A stretch of DNA of 64,000 nucleotides from Streptomyces caatingaensis (GCF_001187435.1 NZ_LFXA01000002.1:1240001-1304000), one strand, 5' to 3'. Shown: positions 46,065-57,211, numbered from the stretch's first letter. Program-made: numbers and translations. Notes: generated by a model from the letters alone, not told the origin.

Positions 46065-47348
46065 ATGCTTGGCGACCGCTGCCCGACCGCCGAGGGCGAG
46101 AGGCCATACGATCCCGTCGACCTGTCGTCGCGAGCCTTCTGGTCCCGGACTGCAGCCCAGCGGGAGCAGTCCTACGCCGTACTCCGCGAAGAACGACCGG
46201 TGTCCTGGCACCCGCCCGTCGAAGGAGTCTCCGTGCCGCGCGAAGGGGACGGATTCTGGGCCGTTGTCCGGCACGAGGACATCGTCACCGTCAGCCGTCA
46301 GAACAAGGTGTTCATCGCCGGGGCAGGCGTCCTGTTCGAGGACATCCCCGAAGGAGGCTTCGACGGATCGCTGTCGATCCTCGCCATGGACCACCCCCGG
46401 CACACCAAGCTGAGACGGCTGATCAGCAGCGCCTTCACCCTCAAGAGCGTCGCCCGGCTGAAAGGGATCATGGAGGCGCTCGCCGGCGAGGTCGTCGACG
46501 AACTGGCCGCATGCTCCGAGGGGAGGGCGGACTTCGTCGAGAAGTGTTCCTCGCTCTTCCCGATGCGGGTGATCTCCGAAACCGTCGGAATCTCCGGCGA
46601 CCGACGGGACGACGTCGTCGCGGCGGCGATCGCCCTGGTCGCGGCCACACCCGACACGACGACCGAGGACGGGTTCGCCCTCATGAAAGCAGCCGTGGAA
46701 GGCAATCGCTTCCTGCGCGACATGGCACTGGACCTGGCCGCCCGGCGACGGGCCCACCCGACCGACGACATCATGACGGTACTGGTCCAGGCGGAATCCG
46801 AAGGAGAGCGGCTGACCGACACCGAGATCGTCGACCTGTTCGTCCTGCTGTGCATCGCGGGCTACGACAGCACACGGCAGACCATCAACCACGGGCTCAA
46901 ACTCCTCACGGACCTACCGGAACAAAGAGACTGGCTGATGGAGGACCTGGAAGGCCGCATGGGATCCGCCGTCGAGGAGATCCTCCGCTACGCCACGCCT
47001 GTCATGACGTTCCGCCGCACCGCGGCCATCGACACGGAACTGGGCGGACAGACCGTCAAAGCCGGCGAGAAAGTGGTGATGTTCTACGCCTCCGGCAACC
47101 GTGACGGCTCGGTCTTCCCGGACCCGGGGCGCTTCGACCTGAGCCGTGACCCCAACCCCCATCTGACGTTCGGCGGCGGTGGAGCCCACTTCTGCCTCGC
47201 CGCCCAGCTCGCCCGTGGACAGTTGCGGGCGCTCTTCGGCACGCTGCTCCGCCGGCTGCCCGACATCGAGGCGGGAGAGCCGGAGTACAAGTCCAATTCC
47301 TCCATCGACGGGATCCGGCGCCTGCCGTGCCGTTTCACCCCCCAATGA
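46065..47348 (+). CDS. Cytochrome P450
   Basis: 427-aa soluble class I P450. I-helix CIAGYDSTRQT (265-273, the AGxDT-type oxygen-binding groove), ExxR at Glu305-Arg308, and the heme loop FGGGGAHFCLAA with Cys377; the usual Gly after the Cys-x-Gly is Ala. It hydroxylates or epoxidises a small molecule with electrons from ferredoxin, no gene for which is adjacent. ATG 46065 with CTGGAGGG; TTG 46062 is directly before it. Likely co-transcribed with the KAS III-like gene. A perfect 23-bp hairpin follows. Confidence 0.92.
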   Translation: MLGDRCPTAEGERPYDPVDLSSRAFWSRTAAQREQSYAVLREERPVSWHPPVEGVSVPREGDGFWAVVRHEDIVTVSRQNKVFIAGAGVLFEDIPEGGFDGSLSILAMDHPRHTKLRRLISSAFTLKSVARLKGIMEALAGEVVDELAACSEGRADFVEKCSSLFPMRVISETVGISGDRRDDVVAAAIALVAATPDTTTEDGFALMKAAVEGNRFLRDMALDLAARRRAHPTDDIMTVLVQAESEGERLTDTEIVDLFVLLCIAGYDSTRQTINHGLKLLTDLPEQRDWLMEDLEGRMGSAVEEILRYATPVMTFRRTAAIDTELGGQTVKAGEKVVMFYASGNRDGSVFPDPGRFDLSRDPNPHLTFGGGGAHFCLAAQLARGQLRALFGTLLRRLPDIEAGEPEYKSNSSIDGIRRLPCRFTPQ

Positions 47349-47354
47349 CCCCCC

Positions 47355-47403
47355 GGCGAGGCGGTGTGCCGGACGGCCGAGCCGTCCGGCACACCGCCTC
47401 GCC
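47355..47403. terminator. perfect 23-bp hairpin between P450 and LAL genes
   Basis: GGCGAGGCGGTGTGCC continuing to 47377 is exactly complementary to 47381-47403, with a 3-base loop (47378-47380). It starts 6 bp after the P450 stop and lies between convergent genes. Confidence 0.85.
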
Positions 47404-47504
47404 CCTCGCCGACCGCATGAACACCCCCGGGGCGACCGGCCGGCGAACGATCCGGCCGGCCGCCCGCTCGCCCCTACCCGAGCCGGCCCGACGAGAGCGG
47501 CGCT

Positions 47505-50396
47505 TCACGCCACGGGCCCCCGCAGTTCCTCCTGGAGCCGCGCACGGAGCTGCTGACGCCGCGTGATGTCCAACTTGCGGAACACCTTCGTCAGATGCTG
47601 CTCGACCGTGCTGACGGTCACGTAGAGCTTGGCCGCTATCTCCCTGTTGGTGTTGCCGTGTGCCGCGAGGACGGCGACACGCATCTCGGACTCGCTGAGC
47701 CTGCCCCGGGCCTTGCCCGCGAACTCGCCCTCGCCACCACCCGGAATGATCTGGTCGCACAGGGCCTTCGCCCCGCACTCCTCCGCCAGCCGCCACGCCC
47801 TCCGGATGAGGGTGCCGGCGCGCACCGTGTCCCCCTCGGCCTCGTGGGTCCTGCCGAGATCGGCGAGGGCGCGGGCCAGTTCGAGCCGGTCACCGCTCGT
47901 GCGGAGGGCCTCGGCCGCTTCGTCCAGCAGCCGGATCCGGTCGGCGCCGCCGACCGTCCTGGCGCACGTCCGGAGCATGGCCCCGCGGACCTGCGCGCTG
48001 CCGGAGCGGCACTGCGCCAACTGCTCCCTCACCAGTTGCCGCGCTTTCGCCCCGTCGCCGAGCCGGAGGAACGCCTGGGCCGCGTCGTTGCGCCACGGGA
48101 GGATCTCGGGGCGGTCCAGCCCCCAGCGCTCGGCGAGGCGGCCCACGGTGGTGAAGTCGTTGACGGCGGCCAGGAGCCGGTTGGTGGCCAGGTGGAAGTG
48201 GCCGCGGGCGCGCATGAAGCCGAGTCCGTAGACACTGTGGAACAGGGCTTCCGGCACAGGGTGGTTGACCTTCTCCAGGGCGTCGTCGTACCGGCCCATG
48301 GCGGTATGGGCCATGATGAGCGTGGCCAGGGGGCTGCCCACGAAGACGCTCTCGGTTCCCTGCGGCACGGACGCCAGGGCGGCTTCCGCCTGGTGCGCGG
48401 CGTCGTGCAGCATGCCGAGCAGCAGCGAGATCTCGGCCTGCACCGCGGTGAGTTCGGCGTGCCAGCCCGGTGCGTCCCGCCGCTCGGTCTCACCGAGGAG
48501 CTTGTTGCACCAGAACACGGCGGTGTCGCAGCGGCCCGCGCGGGCGAGCGTCCGGACGGCGTTGGTGAGCAGCACCAGGGTGGTGTCGGTGAGCGGGGAG
48601 TGCCGCAGGGCGTGTTCCGCCGCCTCGGCAGCCGAGTCGCCCGTCCCGTCGCCCGGCCAGGCCCACACGGCCGCCGCGGCCTTCAGCTCCGGCACCGCCC
48701 CTGCCGCGGCCTGCACCACGTCGCCCTGCCCCTGCGGTACGAAACGGGCGGCGCGGGCGAGGGGAACGGGGTACTCGGCGGACGCCCAGAGGGCTGAGAA
48801 GTCGCAGGGGTCTTCCGGGGCCCGGTCCGCCGGTTCCTCACCCCCCGCCAGGCTCGCGAGCGCCGACGCCGCCTCGCCGAGGCGGCCGCGGGCGATGAGG
48901 AGCCGGGCCAGCATCGCGGTGTGCGGTGCGGCGAACCGTCCCTCCTCCCTGTCCGTGACGAGTTCGGCGAGGCGCTGCGACGCGGCCGCGTGGTTGATGC
49001 GCCAGGTGACCTGGGCGAGCCGGATGCCGATCGGATGGCGCTGCCGGGCACCGGCGGACATGCGTTCCGCGAGTTCGAGGCAGGCGGTCGCCCGCTTCGC
49101 GTCGTCCCCGGCGAGGGCCTCCTCGGCGGCGTCGCACAGGACGGAGACCGCCCACCGGTCCTCGCCGTGCCCGACCGCCAGGAGGTGACCGGCGATCTCC
49201 AGGGCCGGCGCCCCCTCGTCGTACAGCAGCCTGGCCGTACGCAGGTGCAGCGCCATGCGGTGGTCGTGGGGCAGCGTGTCCAGTGCCGCGGCCGCGATCA
49301 CCGGGTGCCGCAGCCGGCCCGCGTCGTTCGTGAGCCCGGTCAGGCCGAGCAGCCGGAGGTCCCACGCCGCGGCCGCCACGTCCTGCCGCACGACGTGGGC
49401 CAGCCGGCCGGGGGAACCGGCCTCGCCTAGCACAGCGAGGGCGGCGGCGGACTCCCGGGACACGGCTCCCACACGGGCCAGGCAGGCCAGTGCGGCCCGG
49501 TGGAAAGGCCCTCCGACAACCGGTTGTACAAGACCCACTGCGCGGTGGGCCGGTGCTGCGCCGGTGCGTTGACCGGCCGCTTCACGCACCTCGTCGAGGA
49601 GCGAGCGGAGCAGCAGGGGATTACCGCCGGTGATCGTGTGACAGTGATCGACGAGGTCGTCGTCGGCGGGATGCCCGAGGGAGGCGGCCAGGTACTCCGC
49701 GAGGCCGTTCCGGGTGAGGGGGTTCAGGACGATCCGGTGGAAGCGCGGCAGGCTCAGGAAGTCGGCGTCCAGCAGCGGGGCGTCCTTGCGGATGCAGGGG
49801 TTGGTGGTGCAGATCAGCAGCACGTTGCCGCTCGCCGAGTCGCGGACTGCGTGCAGCAGGTACTGCCGGGTGGCGTCGTCCACACTATGCAGGTCGTCGA
49901 TGGCGATCACCAGGCGGGAGGTGCGTGCGATGGCCTGGAACGCCGCGCAGAGGTGCTGGGCCTGCGCCGGCCTGCCGGTTCTGTCGGGCCGCTCGTCCGG
50001 GCGGCCTGCCGCCGGGACGACGGGAAGGTGGCCGTCGGGCGTCCGCTCCAGGCCGGCGCGGAGGTCGTCGGGGAAGGAGCGATTGCGGACCAGTTGGCCC
50101 AGGAGGTCCGGAGGGCCGCTGCCCGGACCGGCACCGCCCGCGCAGAGGACGAGGGAGCCCGCAGCGGTGAGTTGCTGGACGGCCGCGTTGAGGAAGGCGC
50201 TCTTCCCGCAGCCAGCTCCTCCTTCGATCAGGACCGCGCCCGCCGCTCCGGCCCACTGTCCGACGGTGGTGGAACGGAGACCGGTCAGGTGCTCCTCGCG
50301 TTCGATGAATACAGCGGGGTCGGCCTGGCAGGCGAACTCCGGGCCCGGGACGGCGGTTTCGGACAGACGGGGGACCGGCGCTTCGACATTGCTCAT
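47505..50396 (-). CDS. LuxR-family LAL regulator (large ATP-binding)
   Basis: 963-aa regulator. Walker A GGAGCGKS at 59-66 and Walker B LVIAIDDLHSVD near 163-174 define the AAA-type ATPase; a long helical repeat (TPR-like) region spans about 330-870. The C-terminal 65 residues are a LuxR helix-turn-helix: LSESEMRVAVLAAHGNTNREIAAKLYVTVSTVEQHLTKVFRKL. LAL proteins are typical pathway-specific activators of polyketide clusters. The start is ATG 50396 with a weak ribosome-binding site. Convergent with the P450 gene. Confidence 0.93.
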   Translation of the reverse strand: MSNVEAPVPRLSETAVPGPEFACQADPAVFIEREEHLTGLRSTTVGQWAGAAGAVLIEGGAGCGKSAFLNAAVQQLTAAGSLVLCAGGAGPGSGPPDLLGQLVRNRSFPDDLRAGLERTPDGHLPVVPAAGRPDERPDRTGRPAQAQHLCAAFQAIARTSRLVIAIDDLHSVDDATRQYLLHAVRDSASGNVLLICTTNPCIRKDAPLLDADFLSLPRFHRIVLNPLTRNGLAEYLAASLGHPADDDLVDHCHTITGGNPLLLRSLLDEVREAAGQRTGAAPAHRAVGLVQPVVGGPFHRAALACLARVGAVSRESAAALAVLGEAGSPGRLAHVVRQDVAAAAWDLRLLGLTGLTNDAGRLRHPVIAAAALDTLPHDHRMALHLRTARLLYDEGAPALEIAGHLLAVGHGEDRWAVSVLCDAAEEALAGDDAKRATACLELAERMSAGARQRHPIGIRLAQVTWRINHAAASQRLAELVTDREEGRFAAPHTAMLARLLIARGRLGEAASALASLAGGEEPADRAPEDPCDFSALWASAEYPVPLARAARFVPQGQGDVVQAAAGAVPELKAAAAVWAWPGDGTGDSAAEAAEHALRHSPLTDTTLVLLTNAVRTLARAGRCDTAVFWCNKLLGETERRDAPGWHAELTAVQAEISLLLGMLHDAAHQAEAALASVPQGTESVFVGSPLATLIMAHTAMGRYDDALEKVNHPVPEALFHSVYGLGFMRARGHFHLATNRLLAAVNDFTTVGRLAERWGLDRPEILPWRNDAAQAFLRLGDGAKARQLVREQLAQCRSGSAQVRGAMLRTCARTVGGADRIRLLDEAAEALRTSGDRLELARALADLGRTHEAEGDTVRAGTLIRRAWRLAEECGAKALCDQIIPGGGEGEFAGKARGRLSESEMRVAVLAAHGNTNREIAAKLYVTVSTVEQHLTKVFRKLDITRRQQLRARLQEELRGPVA

Positions 50397-50411
50397 GAAC
50401 GGTACCCAGTC

Positions 50412-50780
50412 TCAAGGGCGTTCGGTTCTGCCGGCGTCCGGACGATCAGCTTCCCGCTCGTCGCCGTCGGTACGGGAAGCCGGGCAGGGGTGGACGGCGG
50501 AGCCTGGTCCCCCCGCCTCCCGGGGCACCGGGCCGCCGGGCGTCCAGGGGTCGGCCACCCGGTGCCGGTGCACGGGGCGAGGGGTGTCGTCGTACCACCT
50601 GTCCAGGACCTCGCTCAGTTCGGCCAGCAAGCGCCGGATAGCGCCGGCGGACTCCTTCACGGCCGCTTCCACTGCATCCGGGGTTCCCGCGGTGCGCTCC
50701 CCGTGGACCGGGCACCGTGGACCCTCACCGCTGGCCGGCAGGACGAGGTCTGGCAAGGCGTTCTCCGCTGGACTGGTCAT
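50412..50780 (-). CDS. Hypothetical 122-aa protein
   Basis: No family recognised. The middle (residues 33-62, AVEAAVKESAGAIRRLLAELSEVLDRWYDD) is a probable amphipathic helix; the rest is Pro/Arg/Asp-rich and likely disordered. ATG 50780 has GGAG 5 bases upstream. It ends 15 bp before the LAL gene start on the same strand and follows a small XRE gene, so the three may be co-transcribed. Confidence 0.6.
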   Translation of the reverse strand: MTSPAENALPDLVLPASGEGPRCPVHGERTAGTPDAVEAAVKESAGAIRRLLAELSEVLDRWYDDTPRPVHRHRVADPWTPGGPVPREAGGPGSAVHPCPASRTDGDEREADRPDAGRTERP

Positions 50781-50849
50781 GGTGGCTCCGTACTCTCGCG
50801 GCGGACAGGGACAGAAAAGGGCGGGCGGCGCGGGCTCCCGCCGGGCCGG

Positions 50850-51179
50850 TCAGTTCCGGCAAGGCCCCGGCGTGCGCTGCCGCGGCAGGAGGGGCGTTGT
50901 CGCCTGCTCGGGCGTCTTCCCGTCATCCGGCCGGTGCGACTGGACACCGGCAAGGCGCCGGCCCGCTTCACCGGGGGCCGTTTCACGGAAGAGCAGCCGG
51001 GTGGGGACGGTGAGGGCGTCCGCGACGAGACGGGCCGTCGTCAGCGTCACGTCGCGCCGTCCGACGGACATCAGGATCACGACGGCTTCCGGCACGCCGA
51101 TGCGCCGGGCGAGTTCCCGCGGTGACAGGCCCCTCAGCCGCAGGAGGCGATGGAACCGCCTCACGTCCCGGACGTACAT
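50850..51179 (-). CDS. XRE-like helix-turn-helix protein (I)
   Basis: 109 aa. Residues 8-58 form a lambda-repressor-type helix-turn-helix (FHRLLRLRGLSPRELARRIGVPEAVVILMSVGRRDV). The C-terminal 40 residues are disordered. A similar protein is encoded at 52863 (shared pattern RF..L.RLKGLS...LA.R..V...). ATG 51179 has GAGGAGAC. The promoter region upstream carries two copies of ACCGGAATTC (51202-51211, 51328-51337). Confidence 0.8.
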   Translation of the reverse strand: MYVRDVRRFHRLLRLRGLSPRELARRIGVPEAVVILMSVGRRDVTLTTARLVADALTVPTRLLFRETAPGEAGRRLAGVQSHRPDDGKTPEQATTPLLPRQRTPGPCRN

Positions 51180-52862
51180 GGGAAGTCTCCTCGTCAGCCG
51201 TACCGGAATTCACCGGTCACGAATTCGTGGGGGCCAGGTCTATACGGTTGTCGCTCGGTGCAGCAAACGCGTTCACGCTGTTCCGTGTCGCGGTTGTCAC
51301 CGGATATTCACCCGGCGCCGTAATCGGACCGGAATTCCCGCGGCGTGACGAGGCCGACGGTTGTCGGTCGCGGTTACTCCCCTCGGGGGACCCGGACGTG
51401 CCGTGGCGCCGAGCGGGTTATCGGCACGGCGGCGGGGAGCGGGCGTGGTGCAAGTTCTGCGGCCCCGAGGGGCGTTGGGGGAGGGTGGGGCCCGGCCGCC
51501 CGCCGGTGGGGGTCGTTGCGGGCGGCCGGGTGCGGGCGGGCAGGGGGAGTGGAACCGCCGCCCGCGGAAGGGAAACGGTGGGTGTGAGTACCCTCGTCAC
51601 AGCCGTGCGGCAGAGTGGCGTCAGCCGTACGGCACCACCTTTTCCCGGCTCGGAACCCCGGACGCCCGGAAAAGAGCGGGCATCGGGAGAAGGGAAGCCG
51701 GCCGGTACACCGGACGCCGCTCAGGAGAGGAGGTCGCCCGATGTAAATTTCGCATGCCACCGGTCGCGCGAGGGGGCGGAATTTCTGCCGCTGTCGGCCA
51801 GAAGCTCATGGCCCTTAATCTAGTTTCGCTTTGCGGTTCGCATAACCCCTGTTCGCATTCCCGGGGCGGGAGGCCCGGTCTGGGGTCGGCTAGGGCTTTC
51901 GCGCCGCGCAGGGGCATTTCCGCCTGGTATCGCGCCCGGTACGCCCGACCGCCGGACGACTGCCGCGGGCAGCGGGCGAGTTGGCGTGAGTCGGGGAGGG
52001 GGAGCCGGTGCCCCGCCGGTGCGCAGGGCCGTCCGTCGGGTCGGGCCGTCGACGCGGGACGGCGTCCCGCCCGCGGAAGGTGTGCCGCTCACCCGCGCGG
52101 ACGGAAGGCCCCCACGCACGCATGCCGGGTCCCCGGCCTCCCTGTCCGGCGGGCGCCTCGTCGGCGCTGCAATCCCACGTCCCGCCGCGGATTTCACTCA
52201 CCGGGACGCGCGCCTCCTTCCCACCCACCATCAACAATCTGGAATCACACACGCCACCCAACTGCCGTTGCGGCACGAGGGCGCACCATGCAGGGCGCAT
52301 CAGAGTAAACGATACGGCAGGGCAAAATTCTTTGTCGGCGGAGAAAGTAATTCCGTCGCGGAATCCTCAGCAGGCCCATGGTTCCCAGTAGTTGAGGTCG
52401 TCACGGAATGACCGATTAGCCCGATGGGTTGATCCTCGGTCAACGTCACTTGACGATTTATTTCAGTGGCGCTTCCATTTTCCGGGTACGGAGAAGGGTG
52501 GGCGGGTAAAGCGATGGGCCGCACGCCGTATGCCCCGCCCCCAAGGCGCGGCTGCGCACAGCCCCGAAGGTGGGACCTGCCGGGCTCCTGTCGGGCCGAC
52601 TTCCCTGGTCCCGCGACCGAAGGCCGGGCGCACGCCATAACGGCCCTGCCCGGGACGTCAGGACGTGTCCCATAACCCGAGTTCACGAGCGTCGACGCGG
52701 CAGCCCGCTGGCCTCTCCCGCACCCGGGCTCCCGTCGCTGCGAACGGCCCATAACTGACACGCGTGCATAGCCGAGAACTATTGCGGAGACGGCGATAAC
52801 TATGCTCCGCTAAGCCGACGGCTCACCGAACGTGGAAGCGTGGGCCCTGACCAAGGGACGTC
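51180..52862. other. 1.7-kb region without a recognised gene
   Basis: Lies between two divergently oriented small XRE regulator genes. No frame over 60 codons has convincing coding bias. The first 200 bp hold the XRE I promoter. 51720-51860 and 52280-52480 are markedly less GC-rich. In the latter a minus frame from GTG 52460 to TGA 52300 would encode 53 aa with two TTA codons, and a plus frame ends FFVGGESNSVAES and so on at 52411; neither has ribosome-binding site support. It may be a regulatory or decayed region. Confidence 0.45.
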
Positions 52863-53132
52863 ATGCACTTGAGGGATAAGGGACGCTTCGACGAACTGGT
52901 ACGGCTCAAGGGGTTGTCCCAGCGAACACTGGCCCAGCGGGCGCACGTCACCCAGGCGTTCATCTCGCTGGTGGCACATGGGAGACGAGGAGTCCGGCCA
53001 GAGACGGCATGGCGGATCGCGTCGGCGCTCGGGGTCTTCACCGAGGAGTTGTTCGTCGCCTCCGGACAGGAGTCACCGCCCCGGCAACCGCCAAGGAACT
53101 TCAACCGCATGCACTTCTCCAAGCGACCCTAG
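52863..53132 (+). CDS. XRE-like helix-turn-helix protein (II)
   Basis: 89 aa; residues 8-60 are a helix-turn-helix (FDELVRLKGLSQRTLAQRAHVTQAFISLVAHGRRGVRPETAWRIASALG) followed by ELFVASGQ, a domain end seen in phage-type repressors. It is a distant paralogue of the 50850-51179 protein. ATG 52863 follows AAGGGACG. Two near-copies of AACTATNGCNNNG (52776-52815) in its promoter could be its own operator. Confidence 0.82.
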   Translation: MHLRDKGRFDELVRLKGLSQRTLAQRAHVTQAFISLVAHGRRGVRPETAWRIASALGVFTEELFVASGQESPPRQPPRNFNRMHFSKRP

Positions 53133-53748
53133 ACCCCCGGCGGCGGTGCAGCCCACGCTGGACAACTCCGGTGCCTCCACGGCGTCGAGTCGGACGCGAA
53201 CCCTGGTCGATCGACCGCCGTGGAACGAGAGCAAGGCCGCGGGAAATTACCCTTTGGTCTGCCCAGCCCTCATGGACGAACGACAAACGCCGGACGAGGG
53301 CGTAGCGGGAGGGATATACGGCACCCGAAGACCCTGAGCCGTCCCGATCGGACGGACGCCAGGGGAGTGGTGATCAGGTTGTGGGGATGGCCTCGTGTCC
53401 GACGGGGCCGCCGCGGCCGGGGCCGCTGAACGATCCCCCGCGGTGGTGCCAACTCCCGGCCCGGCCGCGGACGGTGGGCGCACGGGGACGACCCACCCGG
53501 AGATGATCCCCCGCACCGGTCCGTCCCGCCGGCCCGGCCGCATCGGCAGCCGATATCCACACGGCAGGCACCACGTTCACCCCCCCAGGATTCCCCTGAG
53601 ATCCATACGTCGGGCCCCCGCAAGGCAGGGGTGTCCGCACAGGCGTCGCGCGTGCTCAGATGAAACGGAACGCATCATCGTCACGGTGTCCCGTCCGGCC
53701 GCCGTGCCCTGCCCATTCCCGTGCCCGACAACGGAGAAGTGTGTTTCG
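53133..53748. other. 616-bp stretch without a supported gene
   Basis: Between XRE II and DUF5988, both plus strand. Open frames on both strands are Arg/Pro-rich shadows. The last 100 bp (around 53660-53748) probably hold the promoter and leader of the DUF5988-korAB operon. Nothing else seen. Confidence 0.45.
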
Positions 53749-53967
53749 ATGCCTGACCACATTCCGAACGCCGTGCTCGTCGGTGGTCCCCACAGCGGAC
53801 TCGAGGAGGACGAGAGGATCCGGTACACCGAGGATCTGAGCTCCACGATCAAGGTCTTCCGGGGCAACCGCTACGAGCACTTCCGCCCCACGGACGAGAC
53901 CACCGTCCAGGACGACGTGGAACTCCACGTGTTCCGTTGGGCCGGGCGCACCTACGTTGCCGAATGA
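53749..53967 (+). CDS. DUF5988 family protein
   Basis: 72-aa small soluble protein with the family opening PNAVLVGGPHSGLEEDERIRYT and a beta-rich end (ELHVFRWAGRTYV). DUF5988 occurs in streptomycetes, often next to secondary-metabolism genes; function unknown. ATG 53749 has CGGAGAAG upstream. It overlaps the korA start by 11 bp, so the two are translated in a coupled way, an unusual neighbour for korA. Confidence 0.82.
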   Translation: MPDHIPNAVLVGGPHSGLEEDERIRYTEDLSSTIKVFRGNRYEHFRPTDETTVQDDVELHVFRWAGRTYVAE

Positions 53968-55811
53968 CGAGGTGCGCCGGCTGGACCGGGTGGTGATCCG
54001 TTTCGCGGGTGACTCCGGGGACGGGATGCAGCTCACCGGTGACCGCTTCACGTCGGAGACGGCCTCGTTCGGCAACGACCTGTCGACGCTGCCGAACTTC
54101 CCGGCGGAGATCCGGGCTCCCGCCGGCACTCTGCCCGGTGTCTCGTCGTTCCAGCTGCACTTCGCCGATCACGACATCCTCACCCCGGGTGACGCGCCGA
54201 ACGTGCTGGTCGCGATGAACCCGGCCGCGCTGAAGGCCAACCTGGGCGATCTGCCGCGGGGCGCGGAGATCATCGTGAACACCGACGAGTTCACCAAGCG
54301 CCCGATGGCCAAGGTCGGGTACGACACCAGCCCGCTGGAGGACGGCTCGCTGGACGCCTACAGCGTCCACCCGGTGCCGCTGACGACGCTGACGCTGGAG
54401 GCGCTCAAGGAGTTCGGGCTGCCGCGCAAGGAGGCCGAGCGCAGCAAGAACATGTTCGCGCTGGGGCTGCTGTCGTGGATGTATCACCGGCCGACGGAGA
54501 ACACCGAGGCGTTCTTGCGGCGGAAGTTCGCGGGCAAGCCGCAGATCGCCGAGGCGAACGTGGCGGCGTTCCGGGCGGGGTGGAACTTCGGCGAGACCAC
54601 TGAGGACTTCGCGGTCTCCTACGAGGTCGCCCCCGCCACCGCCGCTTTCCCGCCGGGGAGTTATCGCAACATCTCCGGCAACCTCGCCCTGGCCTACGGG
54701 CTGATCGCCGCCGGGCAGCAGGCGGATCTGCCGCTCTACCTCGGCTCGTACCCGATCACTCCGGCCTCCGACATCCTGCACGAGCTGTCGAAGCACAAGA
54801 ACTTCGGCGTGCGGACCTTCCAGGCCGAGGACGAGATCGCCGGGATCGGCGCGGCGCTGGGCGCGGCGTTCGGCGGGGCGCTGGCGGTGACGACGACGTC
54901 GGGGCCCGGCGTGGCGCTGAAGTCGGAGACGATCGGGCTGGCGGTGTCGCTGGAGCTGCCGTTGCTGGTGGTGGACATCCAGCGCGGCGGCCCGTCCACC
55001 GGGCTGCCGACCAAGACCGAGCAGGCCGACCTGCTCCAGGCGATGTACGGTCGCAACGGCGAGGCCCCGGTGCCGGTCGTGGCGCCGAAGACGCCCGCGG
55101 ACTGTTTCGCGGCGGCCCTCGACGCCGCGCGCATCGCGCTGGCCTACCGCACCCCGGTCTTCCTGCTCTCCGACGGCTACCTCGCCAACGGCTCCGAACC
55201 CTGGCGCATCCCCGAGCCCGACGAACTGCCCGACCTGCGCGTCCAGTTCGCCACCACCCCCAACCACACGCTGGCCGACGGCACCGAGGTCTTCTGGCCC
55301 TACAAGCGCGACCCCCACACCCTCGCCCGCCCGTGGGCGGTGCCCGGCACCCCCGGCCTGGAACACCGCATCGGCGGCATCGAAAAACAGGACGGCACCG
55401 GCAACATCTCCTACGACCCGGCCAACCACGACCACATGGTCCGCACCCGCCAGGCCAAGATCGACAACATCACCGTCCCCGACACCGAGGTCGACGACCC
55501 GTCCGGCCAGGCCCGCACCCTCATCCTCGGCTGGGGCTCCACCTACGGGCCCATCACCGCCGCCGTCCGGCGCGTCCGCAACCAAGGCCACCACGTCGCC
55601 CAGGCCCACCTGCGCCACCTCAACCCCTTCCCCCGCAACCTGGGCGAGGTACTCCGGCGCTACGACACCGTCGTCGTACCCGAAATGAACCTCGGCCAGC
55701 TCGCCACCCTGCTGCGCGCCCGGTACCTCGTGGACATCCACTCCCACACCCAGGTCAGCGGCATGCCGTTCAAAGCCGAGCAGCTCGCCACCGTGATCGA
55801 GGAGGCCATCG

Positions 55812-55819
<8 letters not shown>
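53957..55819 (+). CDS. korA: 2-oxoacid:ferredoxin oxidoreductase, alpha subunit
   Basis: 620 aa, a fusion of the gamma and alpha parts of 2-oxoglutarate/2-oxoacid:ferredoxin oxidoreductase. The gamma-type domain is at about 8-180 (VVIRFAGDSGDGMQLTGDRF), and the pyrimidine-binding alpha domain follows from about 215 (SGNLALAYGLIAAGQQ, YLGSYPITPASDILHE). It oxidatively decarboxylates 2-oxoglutarate to succinyl-CoA with reduction of ferredoxin. The usual 25-30 residue N-terminal leader of the streptomycete copy is missing: TTG 53957 gives the longest plausible N-terminus, and GTG 53972 is the alternative. Overlaps korB by 8 bp. Confidence 0.92.
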
Positions 55820-56859
<1,040 letters not shown>

Positions 56860-56861
<2 letters not shown>

Positions 56862-56876
56862 GCCGGCTGCCGGCTC
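56860..56876 (+). terminator. hairpin at the korB stop
   Basis: GAGCCGG (56860-56866) pairs with CCGGCTC (56870-56876) around CTG, starting in the korB stop codon. Confidence 0.5.
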
Positions 56877-57107
56877 CGCTGCTCCTCGCCCACCGTCGCC
56901 CATAACCACTTTCTGGATCCCGGCCGTTGCGGCTACCTGAACGGTCTATGTCCCTCCCCCGTCGGCCGGCGGAGCCACTTTGGAGACGCCCCGGTCAGGT
57001 CCCTTACGCCCGGCGCGCGGACTGGGAAGGGGGGAAGGTGCGCGTTTCCCCGTTGCCCGCCCGGCGATGACTGTGCTGGGATTCCCGTACAGGCGCAGAG
57101 CACTGAT

Positions 57108-57180
57108 GAGGCGTTAGCTCAGCTGGTAGAGCAGGGGACTTGTAATCCTCCGGCCGTGGGTTCAAGTCCCGCACGCCTCT
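57108..57180 (+). tRNA. tRNA-Thr (anticodon TGT)
   Basis: 73-nt cloverleaf. Acceptor GAGGCGT (57108-57114) pairs with ACGCCTC (57173-57179), discriminator T; D-stem GCTC/GAGC with the AGCTGGTA loop; anticodon stem GGGGA/TCCTC with loop CTTGTAA giving anticodon TGT; T-stem GTGGG/CCCGC with TTCAAGT. No encoded CCA. It reads ACA, a rare codon in this GC-rich genome. The 3' end is 31 bp from the end of the convergent MMPL gene. Confidence 0.95.
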
Positions 57181-57211
57181 CTGCGGGAGCCGGACGGTCA
57201 CGTGCACCCGG

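Noticed and set aside
52300..52460. RiPP precursor-like 53-aa frame on the minus strand
   Set aside because: No ribosome-binding site, no core/leader pattern, and no modification enzymes nearby; kept only as part of the gene-poor region.
57108..57180. tRNA-Thr as an integration site of a mobile element
   Set aside because: No integrase, no repeated tRNA 3' end in the window, and both sides carry ordinary genes.
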